Of a DNA stretch of 64,000 nt, positions 47,770-57,430 are shown in pieces (within the stretch, counting starts at the first letter, position 1; each line of letters starts with the position of its first letter). The notes below the pieces were generated by a model that had not been told where the DNA came from, searched no databases, and worked only from the letters and a program-made list of their open reading frames with translations. The DNA lies in contig CAZJHH010000001.1 of assembly GCA_964545875.1 (NCBI GenBank), forward strand, positions 186,001 through 250,000, written 5' to 3'. This DNA is from DAIPKP01 sp964545875. GTDB lineage: Bacteria > Synergistota > Synergistia > Synergistales > Aminiphilaceae. A program made the position numbers and the translations under genes.

Positions 47770-49251
47770 ATGATAACAGGCGAAATAAAATCCCGGGTGG
47801 ATCGCATCTGGGATACCATGTGGTCCGGAGGCATCTCCAACCCCCTTTCGGTGATCGAACAGCTTACCTATCTCCTTTTCATCAAGGGGCTGGATGAACA
47901 GCACACCCGCAAGGAACGCCAGGCTGCCCGCACCGCGAAACCCCTGGAAAACCCCATCTTTGGAAAAGATCAGGAACATCTGCGGTGGTCGCGGTTCAAA
48001 CAGACCGCCCCGGAACAGATGTTCGCCACCGTGAAAGACCAGGTCTTTCCCTTCATCAAAAATCTGGGAAAGCGCGGCGGAAACGGGGAGGCCGCCTCCA
48101 CCTACACCCATCACATGCAGGACGCCCTCTTCATGATTCCCACTCCCCGGGTGCTGGCCAACGTGGTGGATCAGCTCGACAGTATCGACATGGCGGACCG
48201 GGACACCAAGGGAGATCTCTACGAGTACATGCTCGGCAAAATCGCCACGGCGGGGCAGAACGGCCAGTTCCGCACCCCCCGGCACATCATCAAGATGATG
48301 GTGGCTCTCACCGCTCCGGTGCCGGAGGATACCATCTGCGATCCCGCCTGCGGCACCGCGGGCTTTCTCGTGGCGGCGGCGGAATACCTGCGGCATACCC
48401 ACAGCGACGCCATCTACAAAACCCCCCAGGCCCGAAAACACTTTCACGAAAACACCTTTACGGGCTACGACTTCGACTCCACCATGCTCCGCATCGGCAG
48501 CATGAACATGATGCTCCACGGAGTGGAAAACCCCGACATCCGCTACGGGGATTCCCTGGCCGAGACCGGCAAAGAACTGGAAGAGCGTTTCTCTCTGGTG
48601 CTCGCCAATCCCCCCTTTGCGGGAAGCCTGGATTACGAATCCACCGCCAAGGAATTGCTCCAGACGGTGAAAACCAAAAAGACGGAGCTTCTCTTTCTGG
48701 CCCTCTTTCTGCGGCTGCTCCGCATCGGCGGCCGGGCGGGGGTCATCGTTCCCGACGGGGTACTCTTCGGCTCTTCCAACGCCCATAAAAGCCTCCGTAC
48801 CATGCTGGTGGAAGAGCAGAAGCTCCAGGGGGTCATCTCCATGCCCTCGGGGGTCTTCAAGCCCTATTCGGGGGTCTCCACCGCCATACTCCTCTTCACC
48901 AAAACCAACGCCGGAGGCACCGATAACGTATGGTTCTACGACATGCGGGCCGACGGCTATTCCCTGGACGACAAGCGCACCCCCCAGCCCGACCAGAACG
49001 ACATTCCGGATATCCTCACCCGATGGAGCAATCTTGAGGCGGAAAAAAGCCGCCGGCGCACGGAACAAAGCTTTTTCATCCCCAAAGAGGAGATCGCCGA
49101 AAACGGCTACGACCTCTCCCTCAACCGCTACAAAGAGGTGGAATACGAACCGGTGGCATACGACCACCCCAGAGAGATCCTCGCCCGGCTGGCGAAGCTG
49201 GAGGAGGAGATAGCGGCGGGAAGGAAAGAGCTGGAGGGGATGTTGGGGTGA
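47770..49251 (+). CDS. hsdM: Type I restriction-modification methyltransferase HsdM
   Basis: A 493-residue N6-adenine methyltransferase subunit. The HsdM N-terminal domain precedes the catalytic part: GQFRTPRHIIKMMV, SAM-binding motif I DPACGTAGFLV, and catalytic motif IV NPPF (in LANPPFAGS). With HsdS it methylates a bipartite adenine-containing site; with HsdR it restricts. The stop overlaps the hsdS start (GTGA). Three codons upstream of position 48200 show the usual coding bias; the gene looks intact. Confidence 0.94.
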   Translation: MITGEIKSRVDRIWDTMWSGGISNPLSVIEQLTYLLFIKGLDEQHTRKERQAARTAKPLENPIFGKDQEHLRWSRFKQTAPEQMFATVKDQVFPFIKNLGKRGGNGEAASTYTHHMQDALFMIPTPRVLANVVDQLDSIDMADRDTKGDLYEYMLGKIATAGQNGQFRTPRHIIKMMVALTAPVPEDTICDPACGTAGFLVAAAEYLRHTHSDAIYKTPQARKHFHENTFTGYDFDSTMLRIGSMNMMLHGVENPDIRYGDSLAETGKELEERFSLVLANPPFAGSLDYESTAKELLQTVKTKKTELLFLALFLRLLRIGGRAGVIVPDGVLFGSSNAHKSLRTMLVEEQKLQGVISMPSGVFKPYSGVSTAILLFTKTNAGGTDNVWFYDMRADGYSLDDKRTPQPDQNDIPDILTRWSNLEAEKSRRRTEQSFFIPKEEIAENGYDLSLNRYKEVEYEPVAYDHPREILARLAKLEEEIAAGRKELEGMLG

Positions 49252-50345
49252 GAGTTCAAAAAAAACCTTTTCTTGATATTTTTGAAGATGTCTCGAGAGG
49301 GAATATGAAAACCCTGCAAAAAGACTTCCTCGAAGAAGGAAATATCCCTATTGTTGATCAGGGACAAAAATTAATAGCAGGATATACTAATGATAGAGCA
49401 AGCATTTGTAAGGCGAAATTGCCGGTTATTATTTTTGGTGATCATACTAAAATAATTAAGTATGTGGATTTTGAATTCGCAATAGGTGCAGATGGTGTAA
49501 AAGTTTTGACTACAAAAGAAAAAGGGAATGTCAAGTATTTTTATCATGCATTAAAGTTCGCTCGCATACCTGATGCGGGTTATAGTCGTCATTATAAATT
49601 CTTGAAAGAAATAGAGGTTTGTTTTCCCCCTCTTATGGAGCAAAAACGCATCGCCGCCATACTGGATGCGGCGGAGGCTCTCCGGGCCAAGCGGCGGCAA
49701 ATCCTGAAAGAGCTGGATACCTTTCTCCAGGCCACCTTTCTCCACATGTTCGGCGACCCCGTGACGAACCCGAAGGGGTGGGAGCATAAATTGTTGGGTG
49801 AAGTCACAACAATTGAGGCTCCTATGGTTGACCCAAGAAAAGAAGAATACAGAGACTTGCTTCATTATGGCCCTGATAGAATAGGAAAAAATACAGGAGA
49901 ACTTTTGCCAGCTTTAACGGCGAAAGAAGATCGTCTTGTAAGTGGAAAATTTCTTTGTAGCGAAAAAGATATCCTGTACTCGAAAATTCGGCCTTATTTG
50001 AATAAAGTGGCGCTTGTGAGGGAAAAGTGTTTATGTAGCGCTGATGTTTATCCTGTTCAGCCAAACGAAAAATTTATAACGAAAGAATTCCTTTGGGTGC
50101 TTCTTCGAAGCAAGGCTTTCCTTGATTATGTAGCTGGTTTTTCGAGAAGGGCGAATATACCTAAGATCAATAGAGAGCAATTTGCCGGTTATTTGTCATT
50201 TCTTCCTCCCCTAGCCCTTCAGCAACAATTCGCCGCCATCGTGGAATCCGTGGAGCGGCAAAAGGTCGCCATGAAGGCGCATCTTGCGGAACTGGATGAT
50301 CTCTTCGGCTCTCTGCAGCAGCGAGCGTTCAACGGAGAACTGTAG
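49248..50345 (+). CDS. hsdS: Type I specificity subunit HsdS with AT-rich recognition domains
   Basis: A 365-residue specificity subunit with two target-recognition domains. TRD1 (about 49255-49620) and TRD2 (about 49790-50200) are clearly AT-richer than the conserved spacer helices between and after them (49630-49790, encoding QKRIAAILDAAEALRAKRRQ, and 50210-50345, LQQQFAAIVESVERQKVAM). This mosaic base composition indicates that recognition domains were exchanged horizontally. It begins at GTG overlapping the hsdM stop. At 365 residues it is slightly shorter than average but complete. Confidence 0.9.
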   Translation: MRVQKKPFLDIFEDVSRGNMKTLQKDFLEEGNIPIVDQGQKLIAGYTNDRASICKAKLPVIIFGDHTKIIKYVDFEFAIGADGVKVLTTKEKGNVKYFYHALKFARIPDAGYSRHYKFLKEIEVCFPPLMEQKRIAAILDAAEALRAKRRQILKELDTFLQATFLHMFGDPVTNPKGWEHKLLGEVTTIEAPMVDPRKEEYRDLLHYGPDRIGKNTGELLPALTAKEDRLVSGKFLCSEKDILYSKIRPYLNKVALVREKCLCSADVYPVQPNEKFITKEFLWVLLRSKAFLDYVAGFSRRANIPKINREQFAGYLSFLPPLALQQQFAAIVESVERQKVAMKAHLAELDDLFGSLQQRAFNGEL

Positions 50346-50347
50346 CC

Positions 50348-50880
50348 ATGGAACCCTTTTTTTCCGAAGATCACATTTTGCGGGAAGATTTGGAAACCGA
50401 GGTAAAGCGGGGTCTCGGCAAAAGCGGTAAGGGAGAGCTTTCCAAAGAATTCTGGAAAACCTATTCCGCCTTTGCCAACACCGAGGGCGGATCGGTACTG
50501 CCTGGTGTGGCGGAGAAAAAGGGGGGGAGTAAGGAGCCGAGCTTGGAAGGTTTAACCTCAAGCTCCAAAGATAAGGAGCTTGAAACACCGAATGTCTATA
50601 TGGATCTGCAAAAAATTGCAAAACCTATAAGCAGTAAAAAGGATCTGGAAAGCGAGATGTTAATAAAGCTATTCTAGAGCTTTGTTCGAAACCATATCTT
50701 TCGGTTTTTGAGATTGCCACGTTGTTGTGCCGTAACCCCGTGGATATCCGCCAGCGGTACATCAAACCCATGCTGGAAGAAGGGCTTTTGGAGCGCCGCT
50801 TTCCCCAGCAGCCCAATCACGAAAGCCAGGCCTACCGAACTCGCAGCCCGGAAGGAGATGCCCATGAGCAACTTCGCCTT
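50348..50880 (+). pseudogene. Decayed AlbA/Schlafen-type ATP-binding gene inside the hsd operon
   Basis: The N-terminal part opens EPFFSEDHILREDLETE and SKEFWKTYSAFANTEGGSV, typical of AlbA_2 (Schlafen-like) DNA-binding proteins common in type I loci, then loses similarity. A stop occurs at about 50675. In a second frame the segment from about 50660 encodes AILELCSKPYLSVFEIA, RQRYIKPMLEEGLLERRF and NHESQAYRT, the C-terminal winged helix of the same family. One lost base near TTAATAAAG (about 50660) would explain the frame change. The middle (some 300 residues in full-length relatives) is missing. The 3' end overlaps the hsdR start. Confidence 0.65.
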
Positions 50881-53800
50881 TCTGCCCTCCCTTTTCGGAG
50901 AGATAGCCCAGGCCGCCGCCCAGGCGGAGCGAAACCTCGAGGATGATCCCCGGGGGGCCTGTTTTCATGCCCGGTTCGGCCTGGAGGCGGCGGTACACTG
51001 GCTCTACCGGCATGATCCCCGTCTCGCCATGCCCTACGATACCCGGCTGGGAACTCTGATTCACGAACCCTCCTTTACCAACCTTCTTCCTCAGACACTC
51101 TTTCACAAGGCTCGGCTCATTCTCAAAATAGGCAACCGGGCGGTACACAGTGCCCAGCCCGTCACCCCCGGGGAGGCCCTGCAGGCGGTGAAGGAGCTCT
51201 TCCATCTCTGCTACTGGATGGTACGCACCTATACCCCCGAAGCTCTTTGGGAAGGTACTACCTGGAAGGACGAACATGTTTCTCCCCAGGCTTGTCGGGC
51301 TGAGGAGCCTCTCAAGGAGAAACTCCTTTCACGCAAAGAGATGGAGGCCCTGGAAGAGGAGCGGGAGAGGGAAAGCCGGGAAAAGCTTGCTCTCCAGCAG
51401 GAGCGGGATGCTCTGGATTCCGAACTTCAGGCCCTGAAAGAGGAGCTTGCCCGGGTACGAGCCCGGATGGAGCAGACCCCGGATCTTCACGACTATTCCG
51501 AAGCGGAGACCCGGCATTATCTCATCGATCAGGATCTTCGCCGGGCGGGATGGCTTTTGAATCGTCAGGAAGATCGGGAGTATCTTCTGGAAGGTATGCC
51601 CACCTCCAGCGGCACGGGGTATGCGGATTACGTGCTCTGGGGAGACGACGGCAAGCCCCTGGGAGTGGTGGAGGCCAAACGAACCACCGCGGACGCCGCC
51701 AAGGGACGGCAGCAGGCGAAACTCTACGCGGATTGTCTCGAAAAAATGCACGATCAGCGCCCGGTTATCTTCTACACCAACGGTTACGACATCTGGATGT
51801 GGGACGACGGAGAGTACAGCCCCCGGAAAGTGGAGGGATTCTACTCCAAAGAGGATCTTGCCCGGCTGGTGCTCCGGCGTAAACAGCGGTGTCCTCTGAC
51901 GGTGGAGGATGTCCGGGAGAGCATTGTGGATCGGCACTATCAGAAACGGGTGCTCCGCAGCGTGTTGCAGCACTTTTCCCAGGCCCGGCGGAAGGCTCTG
52001 CTGGTAATGGCCACGGGAACCGGAAAAACCCGCACCGCCATCGCCCTGGTGGATGTGCTCCAGCGGGCGGGATGGGTCAAGCGCACCCTCTTTCTGGCGG
52101 ATCGGGTGGCCCTGGTGAAACAGGCCGCCACAGCCTTCAAAAAGCATCTTCCCGATGCCACCACGGTAAACCTGGTAACCGAAAAAGATACCTCGGGGCA
52201 GATTTTCGTCTGCACCTATCCCACCATGATGGGGCTTTTGGAAGACGAGGGGAGCGGCCACATCCCCCGTTTCGGGGTGGGATATTTCGATTTGGTGATC
52301 ATCGACGAGGCCCACCGATCGGTGTACCAGAAATACGGAGCCCTTTTCCGCTATTTCGACTCCCTTCTGGTGGGGCTCACCGCCACCCCCCGGGAGGAGC
52401 TGGATAAAAATACCTACGAGCTTTTCGACCTCGAAACGGGGGTGCCCACGGATGCCTACGAACTCGATTCGGCGGTGCGGGACGGCTATCTGGTTCCCTA
52501 CGGGGTGACGGCGGTGGATCTGAAATTTCCCAGGGAGGGAATTCGCTACGAGGATCTTTCTCCGGAGGAACAGGCCCGGTGGGAGAGTCTGGACTGGGGA
52601 GAAGGGGAGTCCGAAGCTCTTCCGGAACACGTGAACCCAAGTGCCCTCAACGCCTGGCTCTTCAACGAGGATACGGTGGATAAGGTGCTTCAGTGTCTTA
52701 TGGAGCGGGGGCACACCATGGAGGGCGGGGATCGGCTGGCCAAGACCATTCTCTTTGCCCGCAATCACAAGCACGCGGTTTTCATCGAGGAGCGTTTCAA
52801 CCATCACTATCCCCACTATGCGGGGCATTTCGCCCGGGTGGTGGATAACTATGCGTCCTACGCCCAGAGCCTCATCGACGACTTTTCCCAAAAGGACAAG
52901 GCCCCTCATCTTGCCATTTCGGTGGATATGCTGGACACGGGAATTGACATTCCCGAGGTGGCGAATCTGGTTTTTTTCAAACCCGTATACTCCCGCATCA
53001 AGTTCTGGCAGATGATCGGCCGGGGTACCCGGCTCTGTCCGGATCTTTTCGGCCCCGGAAAGGATAAGCGCGATTTTTACATTTTCGATTTCTGCGGCAA
53101 CTTCGAATTTTTCCGGGAACATCCCCGGGGAGTGGAAGCCTCCGGGACGCCTTCGCTCAACACCCGGCTTTTTCAGTACCGGGTACGGCTTCTGGGGGGA
53201 TTGCAGGATGCCTCCCGGAAGGAGGGCGGAGAAAGCCTGCACGCCGCTCTGGGGGATATGCTGCATCGCCGGGTAAGCGCCATGCCCGTGCAGAATTTCC
53301 AGGTGCGCCCCTTCCGCCGGGAGGTGGAGCGGTTTGCAAACCGAAGAGCCTGGGACTCTTTGGGAGTGGAGGATCGGCATCTGCTCGCCACCCAGCTGGC
53401 ATCTCTGCCAAGCTCCGAAGAGGAGGAGGACGAGAGGATCCGGCGGTTCGATCTCAAGGCCCTGAGCATGCAGCTCGGATTGCTCGAAGGGGATGCGAGC
53501 CGTTTCGAGATGTACCGCCGCCAGGTGGTGACTCTGGCGGGGCTGCTGGAGGAAAAGAAAACCGTGCCCCCCGTGGCGGCCCAGCTTGCCTATCTGGCCC
53601 GGCTTCAGGAGACGGAATTTTGGGAGCACATCTCTCTGGAGGATCTGGAGGATATGCGGCTGCGGCTGCGGGGGCTTACGGTGTTTCTGGATACGTCTTC
53701 CCGGAGCGTGGTTTATACGGATTTCGAGGACGCCATTCTGGATATCCGCCGGGAAACGCCGGATATCTTCCCGGGAATGACGGGGGAGCAGTACGCCAAA

Positions 53801-54274
53801 AAGGTGGCGGCCTACCTTGCAAGCCACCGGGATGATCTGGTGATCCACAAGCTGCACACCAACCGGCCGCTTACGGCCAAAGATCTTGAGAGTTTGGAGG
53901 AAACTCTGGTACGTATCGGCGAAGAGGAGGGAAAGATGCTTCTTTCGGGACTTCTTGCCCGAAGCGGGGCCCCTTCACTGGTTCATTTCGTGCGGAGCCT
54001 GGTGGGGCTGGATCGGGGAGCCGCCCAGGAGCTGTTTTCTTCTTTTCTTTCGGATCACAGCCTTTCCACCGGGCAAATCCGGTTTATCGAGCTGATTATC
54101 GACCAGCTTACCGCCCGGGGGGTGATGGATTCCTCGGCTCTCTACGAATCTCCTTTCAGCGATCTCCACGCCGGGGGGCCCGAGGGGCTTTTCGCGGGGA
54201 AGGAACAGGTGATGGAGGACATTTTTTCCACCCTGAGCACCACGGCACCCCGGGTGCTGGGTGAAGCGGGCTAG
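50864..54274 (+). CDS. hsdR: Type I restriction endonuclease/translocase HsdR
   Basis: A 1136-residue restriction subunit of the EcoEI-like class. N-terminal DUF4145-type domain (about 1-130), a coiled coil (about 150-200, LEEERERESREKLALQQERD), HSDR_N nuclease with YADYVLWGDDGKPLGVVEAK holding the PD-(D/E)xK residues, then the SF2 motor: MATGTGKTRTAIA (motif I), IIDEAHRS (motif II), GLTATPRE (III), QMIGRGTRLCPD (VI), and an EcoEI_R_C-like C-terminus. The start is ATG at 50864, 6 nt after AAGGAG. Intact and probably functional with HsdMS. Confidence 0.93.
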   Translation: MSNFAFLPSLFGEIAQAAAQAERNLEDDPRGACFHARFGLEAAVHWLYRHDPRLAMPYDTRLGTLIHEPSFTNLLPQTLFHKARLILKIGNRAVHSAQPVTPGEALQAVKELFHLCYWMVRTYTPEALWEGTTWKDEHVSPQACRAEEPLKEKLLSRKEMEALEEERERESREKLALQQERDALDSELQALKEELARVRARMEQTPDLHDYSEAETRHYLIDQDLRRAGWLLNRQEDREYLLEGMPTSSGTGYADYVLWGDDGKPLGVVEAKRTTADAAKGRQQAKLYADCLEKMHDQRPVIFYTNGYDIWMWDDGEYSPRKVEGFYSKEDLARLVLRRKQRCPLTVEDVRESIVDRHYQKRVLRSVLQHFSQARRKALLVMATGTGKTRTAIALVDVLQRAGWVKRTLFLADRVALVKQAATAFKKHLPDATTVNLVTEKDTSGQIFVCTYPTMMGLLEDEGSGHIPRFGVGYFDLVIIDEAHRSVYQKYGALFRYFDSLLVGLTATPREELDKNTYELFDLETGVPTDAYELDSAVRDGYLVPYGVTAVDLKFPREGIRYEDLSPEEQARWESLDWGEGESEALPEHVNPSALNAWLFNEDTVDKVLQCLMERGHTMEGGDRLAKTILFARNHKHAVFIEERFNHHYPHYAGHFARVVDNYASYAQSLIDDFSQKDKAPHLAISVDMLDTGIDIPEVANLVFFKPVYSRIKFWQMIGRGTRLCPDLFGPGKDKRDFYIFDFCGNFEFFREHPRGVEASGTPSLNTRLFQYRVRLLGGLQDASRKEGGESLHAALGDMLHRRVSAMPVQNFQVRPFRREVERFANRRAWDSLGVEDRHLLATQLASLPSSEEEEDERIRRFDLKALSMQLGLLEGDASRFEMYRRQVVTLAGLLEEKKTVPPVAAQLAYLARLQETEFWEHISLEDLEDMRLRLRGLTVFLDTSSRSVVYTDFEDAILDIRRETPDIFPGMTGEQYAKKVAAYLASHRDDLVIHKLHTNRPLTAKDLESLEETLVRIGEEEGKMLLSGLLARSGAPSLVHFVRSLVGLDRGAAQELFSSFLSDHSLSTGQIRFIELIIDQLTARGVMDSSALYESPFSDLHAGGPEGLFAGKEQVMEDIFSTLSTTAPRVLGEAG

Positions 54275-54354
54275 AAAAAAGGGTAGGTCTTTTCGCCCGA
54301 AGCGAAGACAGCCGAGAATATGCCGTCGCTTTCTCGGCGGAGCATGGAGCAATA

Positions 54355-54396
54355 CACGCCGGGGCGGCCCCAGATGGGAGGGGCCGCCCCGGTGTG
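54355..54396. terminator. Stem-loop between hsdR and the EamA gene
   Basis: A 17-bp G+C-rich stem, 54355-54371 with 54380-54396 (core CCGGGGCGGCCCC, one wobble), loop AGATGGGA, between convergent genes. No long U-tract on either strand. Confidence 0.6.
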
Positions 54397-54407
54397 CGTG
54401 GTGAATG

Positions 54408-55319
54408 TCAGTTCTTGAGGGATCCCCAGAGACCTCCCCCGATGATGAGGGTTCCTCCCAGAATGTGGAATATTCCCAGGGGCTCCCCCAGGCAGAAGTA
54501 GCCCAAGAGGGTGCCGTAGAGAGGGAGGGTGTTGTAAAAAACCATGGCGCCGCTGGGGCCAAGTCTGGCTATGCCCGCATTCCAGGCGTAAAAGCCCAGG
54601 GCGGCGGGGCCGATTCCCACGTAGAGCACCGCTCCGAAAAGCGAGGGGCTCCAGTGCACGGGAAAGGTCTGGAGCTCTCCCAGAGCCAGAAGATAGAGAA
54701 AGGGAAGCCCCAGAAAGGTGGAGATTGCGGTGGCTTTCAGGGGAGAGCGGTTTCGCATGACCATTTTTCCCAACACCGAATAGAGCCCCCACAGGGCCAC
54801 TCCCAGAATGACGAAGAAATCTCCCCGGTTTATCCGGTGCTCTGCGAGAAAGGCCAGGGATCCCTGGGAGAGAAGAAGGGCTATGCCTCCCAGGGCGATG
54901 CAGGATCCCGTAATCTGCCGGAACGACATGGGCTGCCGGAGGAGCATCAGTGCCAGCAGTCCCGTGACGAGGGGCCCCGTGCCGTTGATGAGTGCCGCAT
55001 TGGTGGCGGTGGTATAGCGCAGGCCCAGATAGAGAAGAGGCGAAAAGGCCACCACTCCCGCCAGGGCCATGCCCAGAAAGAGCCATCGTTCCCGAGGGGA
55101 GGCGGGGCTCTTTTCTTCCGGGGGATTCCGAAAGAGGAGAAGGGCGAAAAAAAGCCCCCCTAGAGAAAAGCGTGCCGCCGAAAGCGTCAGGGGGCCTATG
55201 GAAGAGGCCAGAGAGCGTCCCACCACGATATTGCTGGCCCAAAGGAGGGTGGCCAGATTTACGAGGAGAATTCCCGTCAGCGTATTGTGCCGGGAGCCTG
55301 CGGTTTTCGGTGCATGCAT
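54408..55319 (-). CDS. EamA/DMT-family transporter
   Basis: A 303-residue, ten-helix drug/metabolite transporter with two EamA repeats. The first opens LVNLATLLWASNIVVGRSLA and contains ALINGTGPLVTGLLALMLL; the second starts GDFFVILGVALWGLYSVLGK and ends PLYGTLLGYFCLGEPLGIFHILGGTLIIGGG. Probably an exporter of amino acids or metabolites. The start is ATG at 55319 with GGGAGG 7 nt upstream; an in-frame ATG 45 nt earlier lacks one. Monocistronic. Confidence 0.9.
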   Translation of the reverse strand: MHAPKTAGSRHNTLTGILLVNLATLLWASNIVVGRSLASSIGPLTLSAARFSLGGLFFALLLFRNPPEEKSPASPRERWLFLGMALAGVVAFSPLLYLGLRYTTATNAALINGTGPLVTGLLALMLLRQPMSFRQITGSCIALGGIALLLSQGSLAFLAEHRINRGDFFVILGVALWGLYSVLGKMVMRNRSPLKATAISTFLGLPFLYLLALGELQTFPVHWSPSLFGAVLYVGIGPAALGFYAWNAGIARLGPSGAMVFYNTLPLYGTLLGYFCLGEPLGIFHILGGTLIIGGGLWGSLKN

Positions 55320-55661
55320 GTCGTTTCCTCCCCATTTCGTTCGGTGTTTTTTCGGCGCTCTCAAGATTGTACCTTATGATGACGGAACTTCCCGAAATTT
55401 TTCGCGCCGGGTGCCGAAAGATTTTTGGGAAAAAACGGGAGAACCTCCATGGACTTGACATGGAGGTTCTTTTTTGTAATGATGTTCAGACATAAAGTCT
55501 ATCTTGCATTACATGTTCCGCGTCTTTCGGAGAGAGGCCCCGGAAAGGAACGGTGCAAAAAGCCCCGAAAGATCTTCTTTATATAAAAAAGATCCTCCAG
55601 GGCCGGATGTTTTCGGAGCGTGTACTCCCGAGGAGAGGGGAAGGGGGAGTGATTTCCGGTG
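55320..55661. other. Intergenic region with terminators, no gene
   Basis: Holds the 5' flank of the EamA gene, the terminator at 55440-55476 and a weaker hairpin GATCTT/AAGATC at about 55569-55593 near an A/T-rich stretch. Short open frames exist but none has a ribosome site and recognisable product. Confidence 0.5.
55440..55476. terminator. Intrinsic terminator downstream of ppnP
   Basis: AGAACCTCCATG (55440-55451) and its complement (55459-55470) form a 12-bp stem followed by T5 on the plus strand; on the minus strand CCCG then TTTTTT follows. Probably ends the minus-strand ppnP transcript; no plus-strand gene ends here. Confidence 0.7.
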
Positions 55662-55982
55662 TTAGTCCTTGAAGTAGGAGCAGATGTACTCGAAGGGTTC
55701 CGTGCAGGTCACCTTGAAGGAGCTGTTCGCGGGAATATGAAAGGTCTCTCCCGCCGCATAGGTTTCCCACTCGGTCTTTCCGGGAAGAAGCACCTTCACC
55801 GAGCCGTGGGTCATCTGCATCTCTTCCCGGTCTGCGGTGCCGAATTCGTAATCCCCCGCCAGGATGACTCCCAGGGTCTTTTTCGCTCCTCCGGGAAGAA
55901 AGATGGTTCTGCTCTGAACCTTGCCGTCGAAATAGATGTTTGCCTTGGTCTCTACGGTAACGCCTTCAAATTTGGTGGTCAT
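55662..55982 (-). CDS. ppnP: PpnP-like pyrimidine/purine nucleoside phosphorylase
   Basis: A 106-residue single-domain cupin of the YaiE/PpnP family (formerly DUF1255). FEGVTVETKANIYFDGKVQS opens the protein and LGVILAGDYEFGTADREEMQ, LPGKTEWETYAAGETFHIPANSSF follow the family closely. It splits nucleosides with phosphate to base and ribose 1-phosphate. The start ATG at 55982 follows AAGGAGG. It is divergent from the radical SAM gene. Confidence 0.9.
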   Translation of the reverse strand: MTTKFEGVTVETKANIYFDGKVQSRTIFLPGGAKKTLGVILAGDYEFGTADREEMQMTHGSVKVLLPGKTEWETYAAGETFHIPANSSFKVTCTEPFEYICSYFKD

Positions 55983-56095
55983 GCTTTTCCGCCTCCTTGA
56001 GAATGAGAAATTTCGAGACCCCTCTCCGAAAGAAGAGAATAACCACCCCGGGAGGAGAGGCCCCATTTGTATACCCGATACAGCATATCGTATAG

Positions 56096-56111
56096 AGTAT
56101 TGTACAATACT
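56096..56111. promoter_or_regulatory. Perfect palindrome in the ppnP/radical SAM intergenic region
   Basis: AGTATTGTACAATACT, a perfect 16-bp dyad, 51 bp before the radical SAM start and 114 bp from ppnP. Probably an operator; the cognate regulator is not evident. Confidence 0.5.
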
Positions 56112-56161
56112 TCGGGAAAAGAGAGAATAGTCTCTCCGGAGCCCTAAGGAGAACTGCCCCC

Positions 56162-57430
56162 ATGGAACGTATGGAAAAACTGAAAATTCTCGGAGAAGCC
56201 GCCAAATACGATGTCTCCTGCTCTTCCAGCGGAGGCACCCCCGGAAGGGGAGGGCGCTTCGGCAGTGCGGCCCTTCCGGGAATATGCCATACCTGGACTT
56301 CCGACGGGCGCTGCATTTCACTGCTTAAAATTCTTTATTCCAACGAATGCATCAATAACTGCGCTTACTGCGTGAATCGCTCCTCCGCGGACGTGCGGCG
56401 GGTTTCCTTTACTCCCGAGGAGCTGGCGGAGCTGGTGATCGCCTTTTATCGCCGCAATTACATCGAAGGGCTTTTTTTGAGCTCCGGAGTGGAGCGCTCT
56501 CCGGATTACACCACGGAGCGCATGATCCGGGCCCTGGAGCTTCTGCGGCATCGGTACGGCTTCGGAGGATACGTTCACGCCAAGGCCATTCCCGGAACGT
56601 CTCCGGAGCTTCTCTACAAACTGGGGCTTCTGGCGGATCGCATGAGCGTGAACATCGAGCTCCCCTCGGAAAAAAGCCTGGTTCGCCTGGCTCCCCAGAA
56701 ATCCCGGCATTCCGTTATAACCCCCATGGAAAAAATCAGCACCGCCATCCAAGCCTACGGAGAGGATCGGCGTCATTCTCCCAGGGCTCCGCTCTTCGTT
56801 CCCGCCGGGCAGAGCACTCAGCTTATCGTGGGAGCTTCTCCCGAGCGGGATCTCCAGATTCTGCGGCTTTGCGAACATCTCTACCAGCGGTACGGCCTCA
56901 AGCGGGTCTACTACTCCGCCTTTATGCCGGTTTCCTCCAATCCCCTGCTTCCGCAGCTCGCGGCTCCTCCGCTTCTCCGGGAACATCGGCTTTACCAGGC
57001 GGACTGGATGCTGCGGTTCTACGGGTTTTCCGCCGGGGAGATCGTGAGTGACGTCTTTCCCGATCTGGATCAGGAGCTGGATCCTAAAAGCTCCTGGGCT
57101 TTGCGGCATCCGGATTTTTTCCCCCTGGACGTGAATAGGGCATCCTACGAGGAGATTCTCCGGGTTCCCGGCATAGGAGTGCTTTCGGCACGGAAGATCC
57201 TTCAGGCCCGGCGGGCCCGGCGGCTCGATCTGGAGCATCTCAAAAAGATCGGGGTGGTGCTCCGGCGGGCCCGGTTTTTTCTCGCCTTTCCCGAAGAGCA
57301 TGGGGGTTTTTCCAATCTTCTCCTTCATCCCGAAAGACTTCGGCAAGAGCTCCTTCCCCGAAAAAATATCCGGGAGCATCCCGGGCAGAAGCGGCTCCCC
57401 CTGGAAGAGCCTTTTCTTGACGGATCATGA
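56162..57430 (+). CDS. Putative DNA modification/repair radical SAM protein
   Basis: A 422-residue radical SAM protein. The cluster motif is CINNCAYC (about residues 63-70). VSCSSSGGTPGRGG near the N-terminus, NYIEGLFLSSGVERSPDYT in the barrel, and a C-terminal helix-hairpin-helix (DVNRASYEEILRVPGIGVLSARKI) are all features of the family paired with a DUF4130 partner and linked to uracil-DNA-glycosylase-like functions. The HhH suggests DNA binding. It overlaps the next gene by four bases. The reaction is unknown. Confidence 0.85.
   Translation: MERMEKLKILGEAAKYDVSCSSSGGTPGRGGRFGSAALPGICHTWTSDGRCISLLKILYSNECINNCAYCVNRSSADVRRVSFTPEELAELVIAFYRRNYIEGLFLSSGVERSPDYTTERMIRALELLRHRYGFGGYVHAKAIPGTSPELLYKLGLLADRMSVNIELPSEKSLVRLAPQKSRHSVITPMEKISTAIQAYGEDRRHSPRAPLFVPAGQSTQLIVGASPERDLQILRLCEHLYQRYGLKRVYYSAFMPVSSNPLLPQLAAPPLLREHRLYQADWMLRFYGFSAGEIVSDVFPDLDQELDPKSSWALRHPDFFPLDVNRASYEEILRVPGIGVLSARKILQARRARRLDLEHLKKIGVVLRRARFFLAFPEEHGGFSNLLLHPERLRQELLPRKNIREHPGQKRLPLEEPFLDGS

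Noticed and set aside
56096..56111. Palindrome as a phage or element attachment site
   Set aside because: No integrase, direct-repeat partner or element border is nearby; a regulator site between divergent genes is simpler.
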